64,000 nucleotides of DNA from Galeopsis tetrahit (taxonomy: Eukaryota > Streptophyta > Magnoliopsida > Lamiales > Lamiaceae), in contig CAVLYN010000066.1 of the NCBI GenBank assembly GCA_963675135.1, positions 141,001 to 205,000 on the forward strand. The letters run 5' to 3'. Each line of letters opens with the position of its first letter. The first letter of the stretch is position 1. The translations under genes and the position numbers were made by a program. The notes below the pieces were generated by a model that was given only the letters and a program-made list of their open reading frames with translations, searched no databases and was not told the origin of the DNA. Positions 36,741 through 48,660 of the stretch are shown here, piece by piece.

Positions 36741-37349
36741 ATTGTGTCGAAACGGTTTTTGAATTTGAGGCCTCGGGTGCGGAGTTTTTGACGTCGTCGC
36801 CCATAGTCAAATTGCGCGCACGGTTGTGCGCCGTTTTTACAAAGTTTTCAGATTGCCTCTCGGGTTTGCATTTCTAGCTGAATTGGCCATAGAATCAATT
36901 GTGTCGAGACGGTTTTTGAATTTGAGGCCTCGGGTGCGGAGTTTTTGACGTCGTCGCCCATAGCCAAATTGCGCGCACGCTTGTGCGCCGTTTTTACAAA
37001 GTTTTCAGATTGCCATTCGGGTTTGCATTTCTAGCTGAATTGGCCATAGAATCAATTGTGTCGAGACGGTTTTTGAATTTGAGGCCTCGGGTGCGGAGTT
37101 TTTGACGTCGTCGCCCATAGCCAAATTGCGCGCACGCTTGTGCGCCGTTTTTACAAAGTTTTCAGATTGCCTCTCGGGTTTGCATTTCTAGCTGAATTGG
37201 CCATAGAATCAATTGTGTTGAGACGGTTTTTGAATTTGAGGCCTCGGGTGCGGAGTTTTTGACGTCGTCGCCCATAGTCAAATTGCGCGCACGGTTGTGC
37301 GCCGTTTTTACAAAGTTTTCAGATTGCCTCTCGGGTTTGCATCTCTAGC

Positions 37350-40300
37350 TGAATTGGCCATAGAATCAATTTTTTTGAGACGGTTTTTGAATTTGAGGCC
37401 TCGGGTGCGGAGTTTTTGACGTCGTCGCCCCTAACCAAATTGCGCGCACGCTTGTGCGCCGTTTTTACAAACTTTTCAGATTGCCATTCGGGTTTGCATT
37501 TCTAGCTGAATTGGCCATAGAATCAATTATGTCGAAACGGTTTTTGAATTTGAGGCCTCGGGTGCGGAGTTTTTGACGTCGTCGCCCATAGTCAAATTGC
37601 GCGCACGGTTGTGCGCCGTTTTTACAAAGTTTTCAGATTGCCTCTCGGGTTTGCACTTCTAGCTGAATTGGCCGTAGAATCAATTTTTTTGAGACGGTTT
37701 TTGAATTTGAGGCCTCGGGTGCGGAGTTTTTGACGTCGTCGCCCCTAACCAAATTGCGCGCACGCTTGTGCGCCGTTTTTACAAAGTTTTCAGATTGCCA
37801 TTCGGGTTTGCATTTCTAGCTGAATTGGCCATAGAATCAATTATGTCGAAACGGTTTTTGAATTTGAGGCCTCGGGTGCGGAGTTTTTGACGTCGTCGCC
37901 CATAGTCAAATTGCGCGCACGCTTGTGCGCCGTTTTTACAAAGTTTTCAGATTGCCATTCGGGTTTGCATATCTAGCTGAATTGGCCATAGAATCAATTA
38001 TGTCGAAACGGTTTTTGAATTTGAGGCCTCGGGTGCGGAGTTTTTGACGTCGTCGCCCATAGTCAAATTGCGCGCACGGTTGTGCGCCGTTTTTACAAAG
38101 TTTTCAGATTGCCTCTCGGGTTTGCATTTCTAGCTGAATTGGCCATAGAATCAATTGTGTCGAGACGGTTTTTGAATTTGAGGCCTCGGGTGCGGAGTTT
38201 TTGACTTCGTCGCCCATAGCCAAATTGCGCGCACGCTTGTGCGCCGTTTTTACAAAGTTTTCAAATTACCTCTCGGGTTTGCATTTCTAGCTAAAATTGG
38301 TCATATAATCAATTGTGTCGAGACGGTTTTTGAATTTGTGGCCTCGGGTGCGGAGTTTTTGACGTCGTCGCCCATATCCAAATTGCGCTCAGGCTTGTGC
38401 GCCGTTTTTACAAAGTTTTCAGATTGCCATTCGGGTTTGCATTTCTAGCTGAATTGGCCATAGAATCAATTATGTCGAAACGGTTTTTGAATTTGAGGCC
38501 TCGGGTGCGGAGTTTTTGACGTCGTCGCCCATAGTCAAATTGCGCGCACGGTTGTGCGCCGTTTTTACAAAGTTTTCAGATTGCCTCTCGGGTTTGCATT
38601 TCTAGCTGAATTGGCCATAGAATCAATTTTTTTGAGACGGTTTTTGAATTTGAGGCCTCGGGTGCGGAGTTTTTGACGTCGTCGCCTTTAACCAAATTGC
38701 GCGCACGCTTGTGCGCCGTTTTTACAAAGTTTTCAGATTGCCATTCGGGTTTGCATTTCTAGCTAAAATTGGTCATATAATCAATTGTGTCGAGACGGTT
38801 TTTGAATTTGAGGCCTCGGGTGCGGAGTTTTTGACGTCGCCCATATCCAAATTGCATGCAGGCTTGTGTGCCGTTTTTACAAAGTTTTCAGATTGCCTCT
38901 TGGGTTTGAATTTCCCACTGAATTGGCCATAGAATCAATTGTGTCGAGACGGTTTTTGAATTTGAGGCCTCGGGTGCGGAGTTTTTTACGTCGACGCCCA
39001 TAGCCAAATTGCGCGCACGCTTGTGCGTCGTTTTTACAAAGTTTTCAGATTGCCTCTCGGGTTTGCATTTCTATCAGAATTCGCCATAGAATCAATTTTG
39101 TCGAGATGGTTTTTGAATTTGAGGCCTCGGGTGCGGAGTTTTTGACGTCGTCGCCCCTAACCAAATTGCGCGCACGCTTGTGCGCCGTTTTTACAAAGTT
39201 TTCAGATTGCCATTCGGGTTTGCATTTCTAGCTGAATTGGCTATAGAATCAATTGTGTCGAAACGGTTTTTGAATTTGAGGCCTCGGGTGCGGAGTTTTT
39301 GACGTCGTCGCCCATAGTCAAATTGCGCGCACGGTTGTGCGCCGTTTTTACAAAGTTTTCAGATTGCCTCTCGGGTTTGCATTTCTAGCTGAATTGGCCA
39401 TAGAATCAATTGTGTCGAGACGGTCTTTGAATTTGAGGCCTCGGGTGCGGAGTTTTTGACGTCGTCGCCCATAGCCAAATTGCGCGCACGCTTGTGCGCC
39501 GTTTTTACAAAGTTTTCAGATTGCCATTCGGGTTTGCATTTCTAGCTGAATTGGCCATAGAATCAATTATGTCGAAACGGTTTTTGAATTTGAGGCCTCG
39601 GGTGCGGAGTTTTTGACGTCGTCGCCCATAGTCAAATTGCGCGCACGCTTGTGCGCCGTTTTTACAAAGTTTTCAGATTGCCATTCGGGTTTGCATATCT
39701 AGCTGAATTGGCCATAGAATCAATTATGTCGAAACGGTTTTTGAATTTGAGGCCTCGGGTGCGGAGTTTTTGACGTCGTCGCCCATAGTCAAATTGCGCG
39801 CACGGTTGTGCGCCGTTTTTACAAAGTTTTCAGATTGTCTCTCGGGTTTGCATTTCTAGCTGAATTGGCCATAGAATCAATTGTGTCGAGACGGTTTTTG
39901 AATTTGAGGCCTCGGGTGCGGAGTTTTTGACTTCGTCGCCCATAGCCAAATTGCGCGCACGCTTGTGCGCCGTTTTTACAAAGTTTTCAAATTACCTCTC
40001 GGGTTTGCATTTCTAGCTAAAATTGGTCATATAATCAATTGTGTCGAGACGGTTTTTGAATTTGTGGCCTCGGGTGCGGAGTTTTTGACGTCGTCGCCCA
40101 TATCCAAATTGCGCTCAGGCTTGTGCGCCGTTTTTACAAAGTTTTCAGATTGCCATTCGGGTTTGCATTTCTAGCTGAATTGGCCATAGAATCAATTATG
40201 TCGAAACGGTTTTTGAATTTGAGGCCTCGGGTGCGGAGTTTTTGACGTCGTCGCCCATAGTCAAATTGCGCGCACGGTTGTGCGCCGTTTTTACAAAGTT

Positions 40301-41743
40301 TTCAGATTGCCTCTCGGGTTTGCATTTCTAGCTGAATTGGCCATAGAATCAATTTTTTTGAGACGGTTTTTGAATTTGAGGCCTCGGGTGCGGAGTTTTT
40401 GACGTCGTCGCCTTTAACCAAATTGCGCGCACGCTTGTGCGCCGTTTTTACAAAGTTTTCAGATTGCCATTCGGGTTTGCATTTCTAGCTAAAATTGGTC
40501 ATATAATCAATTGTGTCGAGACGGTTTTTGAATTTGAGGCCTCGGGTGCGGAGTTGTTGACGTCGCCCATATCCAAATTGCGCGCAGGCTTGTGTGCCGT
40601 TTTTACAAAGTTTTCAGATTGCCTCTTGGGTTTGAATTTCCCACTGAATTGGCCATAGAATCAATTGTGTCGAGACGGTTTTTGAATTTGAGGCCTCGGG
40701 TGCGGAGTTTTTTACGTCGACGCCCATAGCCAAATTGCGCGCACGCTTGTGCGCCGTTTTTACAAAGTTTTCAGATTGCCTCTCGGGTTTGCATTTCTAT
40801 CAGAATTCGCCATAGAATCAATTTTGTCGAGATGGTTTTTGAATTTGAGGCCTCAGGTGCGGAGTTTTTGACGTCGTCGCCCCTAACCAAATTGCGCGCA
40901 CGCTTGTGCGCCGTTTTTACAAAGTTTTCAAATTGCCATTCGGGTTTGCATTTCTAGCTGAATTGGCCATAGAATCAATTGTGTCGAAACGGTTTTTGAA
41001 TTTGAGGCCTCGGGTGCGGAGTTTTTGACGTCGTCGCCCATAGTCAAATTGCGCGCACGGTTGTGCGCCGTTTTTACAAATTTTCAGATTGCCTCTCGGG
41101 TTTGCATTTCTAGCTGAATTGGCCATAGAATCAATTGTGTCGAGACGGTCTTTGAATTTGAGGCCTCGGGTGCGGAGTTTTTGACGTCGTCGCCCATAGC
41201 CAAATTGCGCGCACGCTTGTGCGCCGTTTTTACAAAGTTTTCAGATTGCCTCTCGGGTTTGCATTTTCTAGCTGAATTGGCCATAGAATCAATTGTGTTG
41301 AGACGGTTTTTGAACTTGAGGCCTCGGGTGCAGAGTTTTTGACGTCGTCGCCCATAGTCAAATTGCGCGCACGGTTGTGCGCCGTTTTTACAAAGTTTTC
41401 AGATTGCCTCTCGGGTTTGCATTTCTAGCTGAATTGGCCATAGAATCAATTTTTTTAAGACGGTTTTTGAATTTGAGGCCTCGGGTGCGGAGTTTTTGAC
41501 GTCGTCGCCCCTAACCAAATTGCGCGCACGCTTGTGCGCCGTTTTTACAAAGTTTTCAGATTGCCATTCGGGTTTGCACTTCTAGCTGAATTGGCCATAG
41601 AATCAATTATGTCGAAACGGTTTTTGAATTTGAGGCCTCGGGTGCGGAGTTTTTGACGTCGTCGCCCATAGTCAAATTGCGCGCACGGTTGTGCGCCGTT
41701 TTTACAAAGTTTTCAGATTGCCTCTCGGGTTTGCACTTCTAGC
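37350..41743 (+). repeat. 28-mer block, first copy of a 4394-bp tandem duplication
   Basis: Left edge lies near 37350: GCATCTCTAG at 37340 faces GCACTTCTAG at 41734. Inside, rare changes recur 4394 bp later: ACAAACTTTTCAG (37471), GGCCGTAGAATC (37670), CTATCAGAATTC (39072), GGCTATAGAATC (39239), GATTGTCTCTCGG (39834), GAGTTGTTGACG (40551), CCTCAGGTGCGG (40850), ACAAATTTTCAG (one base short, 41076), GCATTTTCTAG (one base long, 41261) and TTTTTTAAGACGG (41450). Length 4394 = 28 x 157 - 2 agrees with the indels inside. Confidence 0.9.
38160..41610 (+). repeat. 11-mer sub-repeat, 1726-bp period, nested in the 28-mer
   Basis: 158-bp monomers (38239, 39965), cassette heads (38711, 40437) and CTATCAGAATTC sites (39077, 40803) are 1726 bp apart (11 x 157 - 1). 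The halves differ by point changes: GCATGCAGG against GCGCGCAGG, GAGTTTTTG against GAGTTGTTG, CCTCGGG against CCTCAGG. So this inner repeat is older than the 4394-bp duplication that contains it. Confidence 0.8.
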
Positions 41744-44700
41744 TGAATTGGCCATAGAATCAATTTTTTTGAGACGGTTTTTGAATTTGAGGCCTCGGGT
41801 GCGGAGTTTTTGACGTCGTCGCCCCTAACCAAATTGCGCGCACGCTTGTGCGCCGTTTTTACAAACTTTTCAGATTGCCATTCGGGTTTGCATTTCTAGC
41901 TGAATTGGCCATAGAATCAATTATGTCGAAACGGTTTTTGAATTTGAGGCCTCGGGTGCGGAGTTTTTGACGTCGTCGCCCATAGTCAAATTGCGCGCAC
42001 GGTTGTGCGCCGTTTTTACAAAGTTTTCAGATTGCCTCTCGGGTTTGCACTTCTAGCTGAATTGGCCGTAGAATCAATTTTTTTGAGACGGTTTTTGAAT
42101 TTGAGGCCTCGGGTGCGGAGTTTTTGACGTCGTCGCCCCTAACCAAATTGCGCGCACGCTTGTGCGCCGTTTTTACAAAGTTTTCAGATTGCCATTCGGG
42201 TTTGCATTTCTAGCTGAATTGGCCATAGAATCAATTATGTCGAAACGGTTTTTGAATTTGAGGCCTCGGGTGCGGAGTTTTTGACGTCGTCGCCCATAGT
42301 CAAATTGCGCGCACGCTTGTGCGCCGTTTTTACAAAGTTTTCAGATTGCCATTCGGGTTTGCATATCTAGCTGAATTGGCCATAGAATCAATTATGTCGA
42401 AACGGTTTTTGAATTTGAGGCCTCGGGTGCGGAGTTTTTGACGTCGTCGCCCATAGTCAAATTGCGCGCACGGTTGTGCGCCGTTTTTACAAAGTTTTCA
42501 GATTGCCTCTCGGGTTTGCATTTCTAGCTGAATTGGCCATAGAATCAATTGTGTCGAGACGGTTTTTGAATTTGAGGCCTCGGGTGCGGAGTTTTTGACT
42601 TCGTCGCCCATAGCCAAATTGCGCGCACGCTTGTGCGCCGTTTTTACAAAGTTTTCAAATTACCTCTCGGGTTTGCATTTCTAGCTAAAATTGGTCATAT
42701 AATCAATTGTGTCGAGACGGTTTTTGAATTTGTGGCCTCGGGTGCGGAGTTTTTGACGTCGTCGCCCATATCCAAATTGCGCTCAGGCTTGTGCGCCGTT
42801 TTTACAAAGTTTTCAGATTGCCATTCGGGTTTGCATTTCTAGCTGAATTGGCCATAGAATCAATTATGTCGAAACGGTTTTTGAATTTGAGGCCTCGGGT
42901 GCGGAGTTTTTGACGTCGTCGCCCATAGTCAAATTGCGCGCACGGTTGTGCGCCGTTTTTACAAAGTTTTCAGATTGCCTCTCGGGTTTGCATTTCTAGC
43001 TGAATTGGCCATAGAATCAATTTTTTTGAGACGGTTTTTGAATTTGAGGCCTCGGGTGCGGAGTTTTTGACGTCGTCGCCTTTAACCAAATTGCGCGCAC
43101 GCTTGTGCGCCGTTTTTACAAAGTTTTCAGATTGCCATTCGGGTTTGCATTTCTAGCTAAAATTGGTCATATAATCAATTGTGTCGAGACGGTTTTTGAA
43201 TTTGAGGCCTCGGGTGCGGAGTTTTTGACGTCGCCCATATCCAAATTGCATGCAGGCTTGTGTGCCGTTTTTACAAAGTTTTCAGATTGCCTCTTGGGTT
43301 TGAATTTCCCACTGAATTGGCCATAGAATCAATTGTGTCGAGACGGTTTTTGAATTTGAGGCCTCGGGTGCGGAGTTTTTTACGTCGACGCCCATAGCCA
43401 AATTGCGCGCACGCTTGTGCGTCGTTTTTACAAAGTTTTCAGATTGCCTCTCGGGTTTGCATTTCTATCAGAATTCGCCATAGAATCAATTTTGTCGAGA
43501 TGGTTTTTGAATTTGAGGCCTCGGGTGCGGAGTTTTTGACGTCGTCGCCCCTAACCAAATTGCGCGCACGCTTGTGCGCCGTTTTTACAAAGTTTTCAGA
43601 TTGCCATTCGGGTTTGCATTTCTAGCTGAATTGGCTATAGAATCAATTGTGTCGAAACGGTTTTTGAATTTGAGGCCTCGGGTGCGGAGTTTTTGACGTC
43701 GTCGCCCATAGTCAAATTGCGCGCACGGTTGTGCGCCGTTTTTACAAAGTTTTCAGATTGCCTCTCGGGTTTGCATTTCTAGCTGAATTGGCCATAGAAT
43801 CAATTGTGTCGAGACGGTCTTTGAATTTGAGGCCTCGGGTGCGGAGTTTTTGACGTCGTCGCCCATAGCCAAATTGCGCGCACGCTTGTGCGCCGTTTTT
43901 ACAAAGTTTTCAGATTGCCATTCGGGTTTGCATTTCTAGCTGAATTGGCCATAGAATCAATTATGTCGAAACGGTTTTTGAATTTGAGGCCTCGGGTGCG
44001 GAGTTTTTGACGTCGTCGCCCATAGTCAAATTGCGCGCACGCTTGTGCGCCGTTTTTACAAAGTTTTCAGATTGCCATTCGGGTTTGCATATCTAGCTGA
44101 ATTGGCCATAGAATCAATTATGTCGAAACGGTTTTTGAATTTGAGGCCTCGGGTGCGGAGTTTTTGACGTCGTCGCCCATAGTCAAATTGCGCGCACGGT
44201 TGTGCGCCGTTTTTACAAAGTTTTCAGATTGTCTCTCGGGTTTGCATTTCTAGCTGAATTGGCCATAGAATCAATTGTGTCGAGACGGTTTTTGAATTTG
44301 AGGCCTCGGGTGCGGAGTTTTTGACTTCGTCGCCCATAGCCAAATTGCGCGCACGCTTGTGCGCCGTTTTTACAAAGTTTTCAAATTACCTCTCGGGTTT
44401 GCATTTCTAGCTAAAATTGGTCATATAATCAATTGTGTCGAGACGGTTTTTGAATTTGTGGCCTCGGGTGCGGAGTTTTTGACGTCGTCGCCCATATCCA
44501 AATTGCGCTCAGGCTTGTGCGCCGTTTTTACAAAGTTTTCAGATTGCCATTCGGGTTTGCATTTCTAGCTGAATTGGCCATAGAATCAATTATGTCGAAA
44601 CGGTTTTTGAATTTGAGGCCTCGGGTGCGGAGTTTTTGACGTCGTCGCCCATAGTCAAATTGCGCGCACGGTTGTGCGCCGTTTTTACAAAGTTTTCAGA

Positions 44701-46137
44701 TTGCCTCTCGGGTTTGCATTTCTAGCTGAATTGGCCATAGAATCAATTTTTTTGAGACGGTTTTTGAATTTGAGGCCTCGGGTGCGGAGTTTTTGACGTC
44801 GTCGCCTTTAACCAAATTGCGCGCACGCTTGTGCGCCGTTTTTACAAAGTTTTCAGATTGCCATTCGGGTTTGCATTTCTAGCTAAAATTGGTCATATAA
44901 TCAATTGTGTCGAGACGGTTTTTGAATTTGAGGCCTCGGGTGCGGAGTTGTTGACGTCGCCCATATCCAAATTGCGCGCAGGCTTGTGTGCCGTTTTTAC
45001 AAAGTTTTCAGATTGCCTCTTGGGTTTGAATTTCCCACTGAATTGGCCATAGAATCAATTGTGTCGAGACGGTTTTTGAATTTGAGGCCTCGGGTGCGGA
45101 GTTTTTTACGTCGACGCCCATAGCCAAATTGCGCGCACGCTTGTGCGCCGTTTTTACAAAGTTTTCAGATTGCCTCTCGGGTTTGCATTTCTATCAGAAT
45201 TCGCCATAGAATCAATTTTGTCGAGATGGTTTTTGAATTTGAGGCCTCAGGTGCGGAGTTTTTGACGTCGTCGCCCCTAACCAAATTGCGCGCACGCTTG
45301 TGCGCCGTTTTTACAAAGTTTTCAAATTGCCATTCGGGTTTGCATTTCTAGCTGAATTGGCCATAGAATCAATTGTGTCGAAACGGTTTTTGAATTTGAG
45401 GCCTCGGGTGCGGAGTTTTTGACGTCGTCGCCCATAGTCAAATTGCGCGCACGGTTGTGCGCCGTTTTTACAAATTTTCAGATTGCCTCTCGGGTTTGCA
45501 TTTCTAGCTGAATTGGCCATAGAATCAATTGTGTCGAGACGGTCTTTGAATTTGAGGCCTCGGGTGCGGAGTTTTTGACGTCGTCGCCCATAGCCAAATT
45601 GCGCGCACGCTTGTGCGCCGTTTTTACAAAGTTTTCAGATTGCCTCTCGGGTTTGCATTTTCTAGCTGAATTGGCCATAGAATCAATTGTGTTGAGACGG
45701 TTTTTGAACTTGAGGCCTCGGGTGCAGAGTTTTTGACGTCGTCGCCCATAGTCAAATTGCGCGCACGGTTGTGCGCCGTTTTTACAAAGTTTTCAGATTG
45801 CCTCTCGGGTTTGCATTTCTAGCTGAATTGGCCATAGAATCAATTTTTTTAAGACGGTTTTTGAATTTGAGGCCTCGGGTGCGGAGTTTTTGACGTCGTC
45901 GCCCCTAACCAAATTGCGCGCACGCTTGTGCGCCGTTTTTACAAAGTTTTCAGATTGCCATTCGGGTTTGCACTTCTAGCTGAATTGGCCATAGAATCAA
46001 TTATGTCGAAACGGTTTTTGAATTTGAGGCCTCGGGTGCGGAGTTTTTGACGTCGTCGCCCATAGTCAAATTGCGCGCACGGTTGTGCGCCGTTTTTACA
46101 AAGTTTTCAGATTGCCTCTCGGGTTTGCACTTCTAGC
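41744..46137 (+). repeat. 28-mer block, second copy of the 4394-bp duplication
   Basis: Carries every private variant I checked from the first copy, at +4394 bp, and I noticed no difference. At its end the next monomers diverge: GAGGTCTCGGG near 46185 and AATTGGGCGCACG near 46227. From there the phase is two monomers shorter (offset 4080). Near identity suggests a very recent unequal exchange. A false duplication in assembly cannot be excluded from sequence alone. Confidence 0.9.
42633..46000 (+). repeat. Second instance of the nested 1726-bp repeat
   Basis: Landmarks at 42633/44359, 43105/44831 and 43471/45197 are again 1726 bp apart and keep the same differences between the two inner halves as in the first 28-mer block. 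This confirms the order of events: the 11-mer doubled first, then the 28-mer. Confidence 0.8.
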
Positions 46138-46699
46138 TGAATTGGCCATAGAATCAATTTTTTTGAGACGGTTTTTGAATTTGAGGTCTCGGGTGCGGAG
46201 TTTTTGACGTCGTCGCCCCTAACCAAATTGGGCGCACGCTTGTGCGCCGTTTTTACAAAGTTTTCAGATTGCCATTCGGGTTTGCATTTCTAGCTGAATT
46301 GGCCATAGAATCAATTATGTCGAAACGGTTTTTGAATTTGAGGCCTCGGGTGCGGAGTTTTTGACGTCGTCGCCCATAGTCAAATTGCGCGCACGCTTGT
46401 GCGCCGTTTTTACAAAGTTTTCAGATTGCCATTCGGGTTTGCATTTCTAGCTGAATTGGCCATAGAATCAATTATGTCGAACCGGTTTTTGAATTTGAGG
46501 CCTCGGGTGCGGAGTTTTTGACGTCGTCGCCCATAGTCAAATTGCGCGCACGGTTGTGCGCCGTTTTTACAAAGTTTTCAGATTGCCTCTCGGGTTTGCA
46601 TTTCTAGCTGAATTGGCCATAGAATCAATTGTGTCGAGACGGTTTTTGAATTTGAGGCCTCGGGTGCGGAGTTTTTGACTTCGTCGCCCATAGCCAAAT

Positions 46700-48660
46700 T
46701 GCGCGCACGCTTGTGCGCCGTTTTTACAAAGTTTTCAAATTGCCTCTCGGGTTTGCATCTCTAGCTAAAATTGGTCATATAATCAATTGTGTCGAGACGG
46801 TTTTTGAATTTGAGGCCTCGGGTGCGGAATTTTTGACGTCGTCGCCCATATCCAAATTGCGCTCAGGCTTGTGCGCCGTTTTTACAAAGTTTTCAGATTG
46901 CCTCTCGGGTTTGAATTTCCCACTGAATTGGCCATAGAATCAATTGTGTCGAGACGGTTTTTGAATTTGAGGCCTCGGGTGCGGAGTTTTTGACTTCGTC
47001 GCCCATAGCCAAATTGCGCGCACGCTTGTGCGCCGTTTTTACAAAGTTTTCAAATTGCCTCTCGGGTTTGCATTTCTAGCTAAAATTGGTCATATAATCA
47101 ATTGTGTCGAGACGGTTTTTGAATTTGAGGCCTCGGGTGCGGAGTTTTTGACGTCGTCGCCCATAGCCAAATTGCGCGCACGCTTGTGCGCCGTTTTTAC
47201 AAAGTTTTCAGATTGCCTCTCGGGTTTGCATTTCTAGCTGAATTGGGCATAGAATCAATTGTGTTGAGACGGTTTTTGAATTTGAGGCCTCGGGTGCGGA
47301 GTTTTTGACGTCGTCGCCCATAGTCAAATTGCGCGCACGGTTGTGCGCCGTTTTTACAAAGTTTTCAGATTGCCTCTCGGGTTTGCATTTCTAGCTGAAT
47401 TGGCCATAGAATCAATTGTGTCGAGACGGTTTTTGAATTTGAGGCCTCGGGTGCGGAGTTTTTGACGTCGCCCATATCCAAATTGCGCGCAGGCTTGTGT
47501 GCCGTTTTTACAAAGTTTTCAGATTGCCTCTTGGGTTTGAATTTCCCACTGAATTGGCCATAGAATCAATTGTGTCGAGACGGTTTTTGAATTTGAGGCC
47601 TCGGGTGCGGAGTTTTTGACGTCGTCGCCCATATCCAAATTGCGCTCAGGCTTGTGCGCCGTTTTTACAAAGTTTTCAGATTGCCTCTCGGGTTTGAATT
47701 TCCCACTGAATTGGCCATAGAATCAATTATGTCGAGACGGTTTTTGAATTTGAGGCCTCGGGTGCGGAGTTTTTGACGTCGTCGCCCATATCCAAATTGC
47801 GCTCAGGCTTGTGCGCCGTTTTTACAAAGTTTTCAGATTGCCTCTCGGGTTTGAATTTCCCACTGAATTGGCCATAGAATCAATTGTGTCGAGACGGTTT
47901 TTGAATTTGAGGCCTCGGGTGCGGAGTTTTTGACTTCGTCGCCCATAGCCAAATTGCGCGCACGCTTGTGCGCCGTTTTTACAAAGTTTTCAAATTGCCT
48001 CTCGGGTTTGCATTTCTAGCTAAAATTGGTCATATAATCAATTGTGTCGAGACGGTTTTTGAATTTGAGGCCTCGGGTGCGGAGTTTTTGACGTCGTCGC
48101 CCATAGCCAAATTGCGCGCACGCTTGTGCGCCGTTTTTACAAAGTTTTCAGATTGCCTCTCGGGTTTGCATTTCTAGCTGAATTGGGCATAGAATCAATT
48201 GTGTTGAGACGGTTTTTGAATTTGAGGCCTCGGGTGCGGAGTTTTTGACGTCGTCGCCCATAGTCAAATTGCGCGCACGGTTGTGCGCCGTTTTTACAAA
48301 GTTTTCAGATTGCCTCTCGGGTTTGCATTTCTAGCTGAATTGGCCATAGAATCAATTGTGTCGAGACGGTTTTTGAATTTGAGGCCTCGGGTGCGGAGTT
48401 TTTGACGTCGCCCATATCCAAATTGCGCGCAGGCTTGTGTGCCGTTTTTACAAAGTTTTCAGATTGCCTCTTGGGTTTGAATTTCCCACTGAATTGGCCA
48501 TAGAATCAATTGTGTCGAGACGGTTTTTGAATTTGAGGCCTCGGGTGCGGAGTTTTTGACGTCGTCGCCCATATCCAAATTGCGCTCAGGCTTGTGCGCC
48601 GTTTTTACAAAGTTTTCAGATTGCCTCTCGGGTTTGAATTTCCCACTGAATTGGCCATAG
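46700..48660 (+). repeat. 6-mer HOR, 940-bp period, about two copies
   Basis: 158-bp monomers near 47028 and 47968 and the new GAATTGGGCATAG variant near 47240 and 48180 are 940 bp apart. These units contain no full cassette. The short GACGTCGCCC form sits on a normal CTGAATTGG monomer (47461, 48401), i.e. hybrid monomers. Two GCTCAGG monomers with AATTTCCCACTG follow each other directly near 47540-47860. Confidence 0.75.

Larger units (their letters stand above)
24640..37340 (+). repeat. 19- to 22-mer HOR, four successive units
   Basis: The GTGTTGAGACGG monomer recurs near 24661, 27642, 30623, 33761 and 37212, giving spacings of 2981, 2981, 3138 and about 3451 bp, or 19, 19, 20 and 22 monomers. 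Units 1 and 2 contain two cassettes 469 bp apart (heads 26159/26628 and 29140/29609), unit 3 likewise (32278/32747), unit 4 only one (35258). Shared variants include GCCATTCAGTTTTGC near 28382 and 31363 and CAACTTTTTTTGAG near 26072, 29053 and 32191. Confidence 0.82.
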
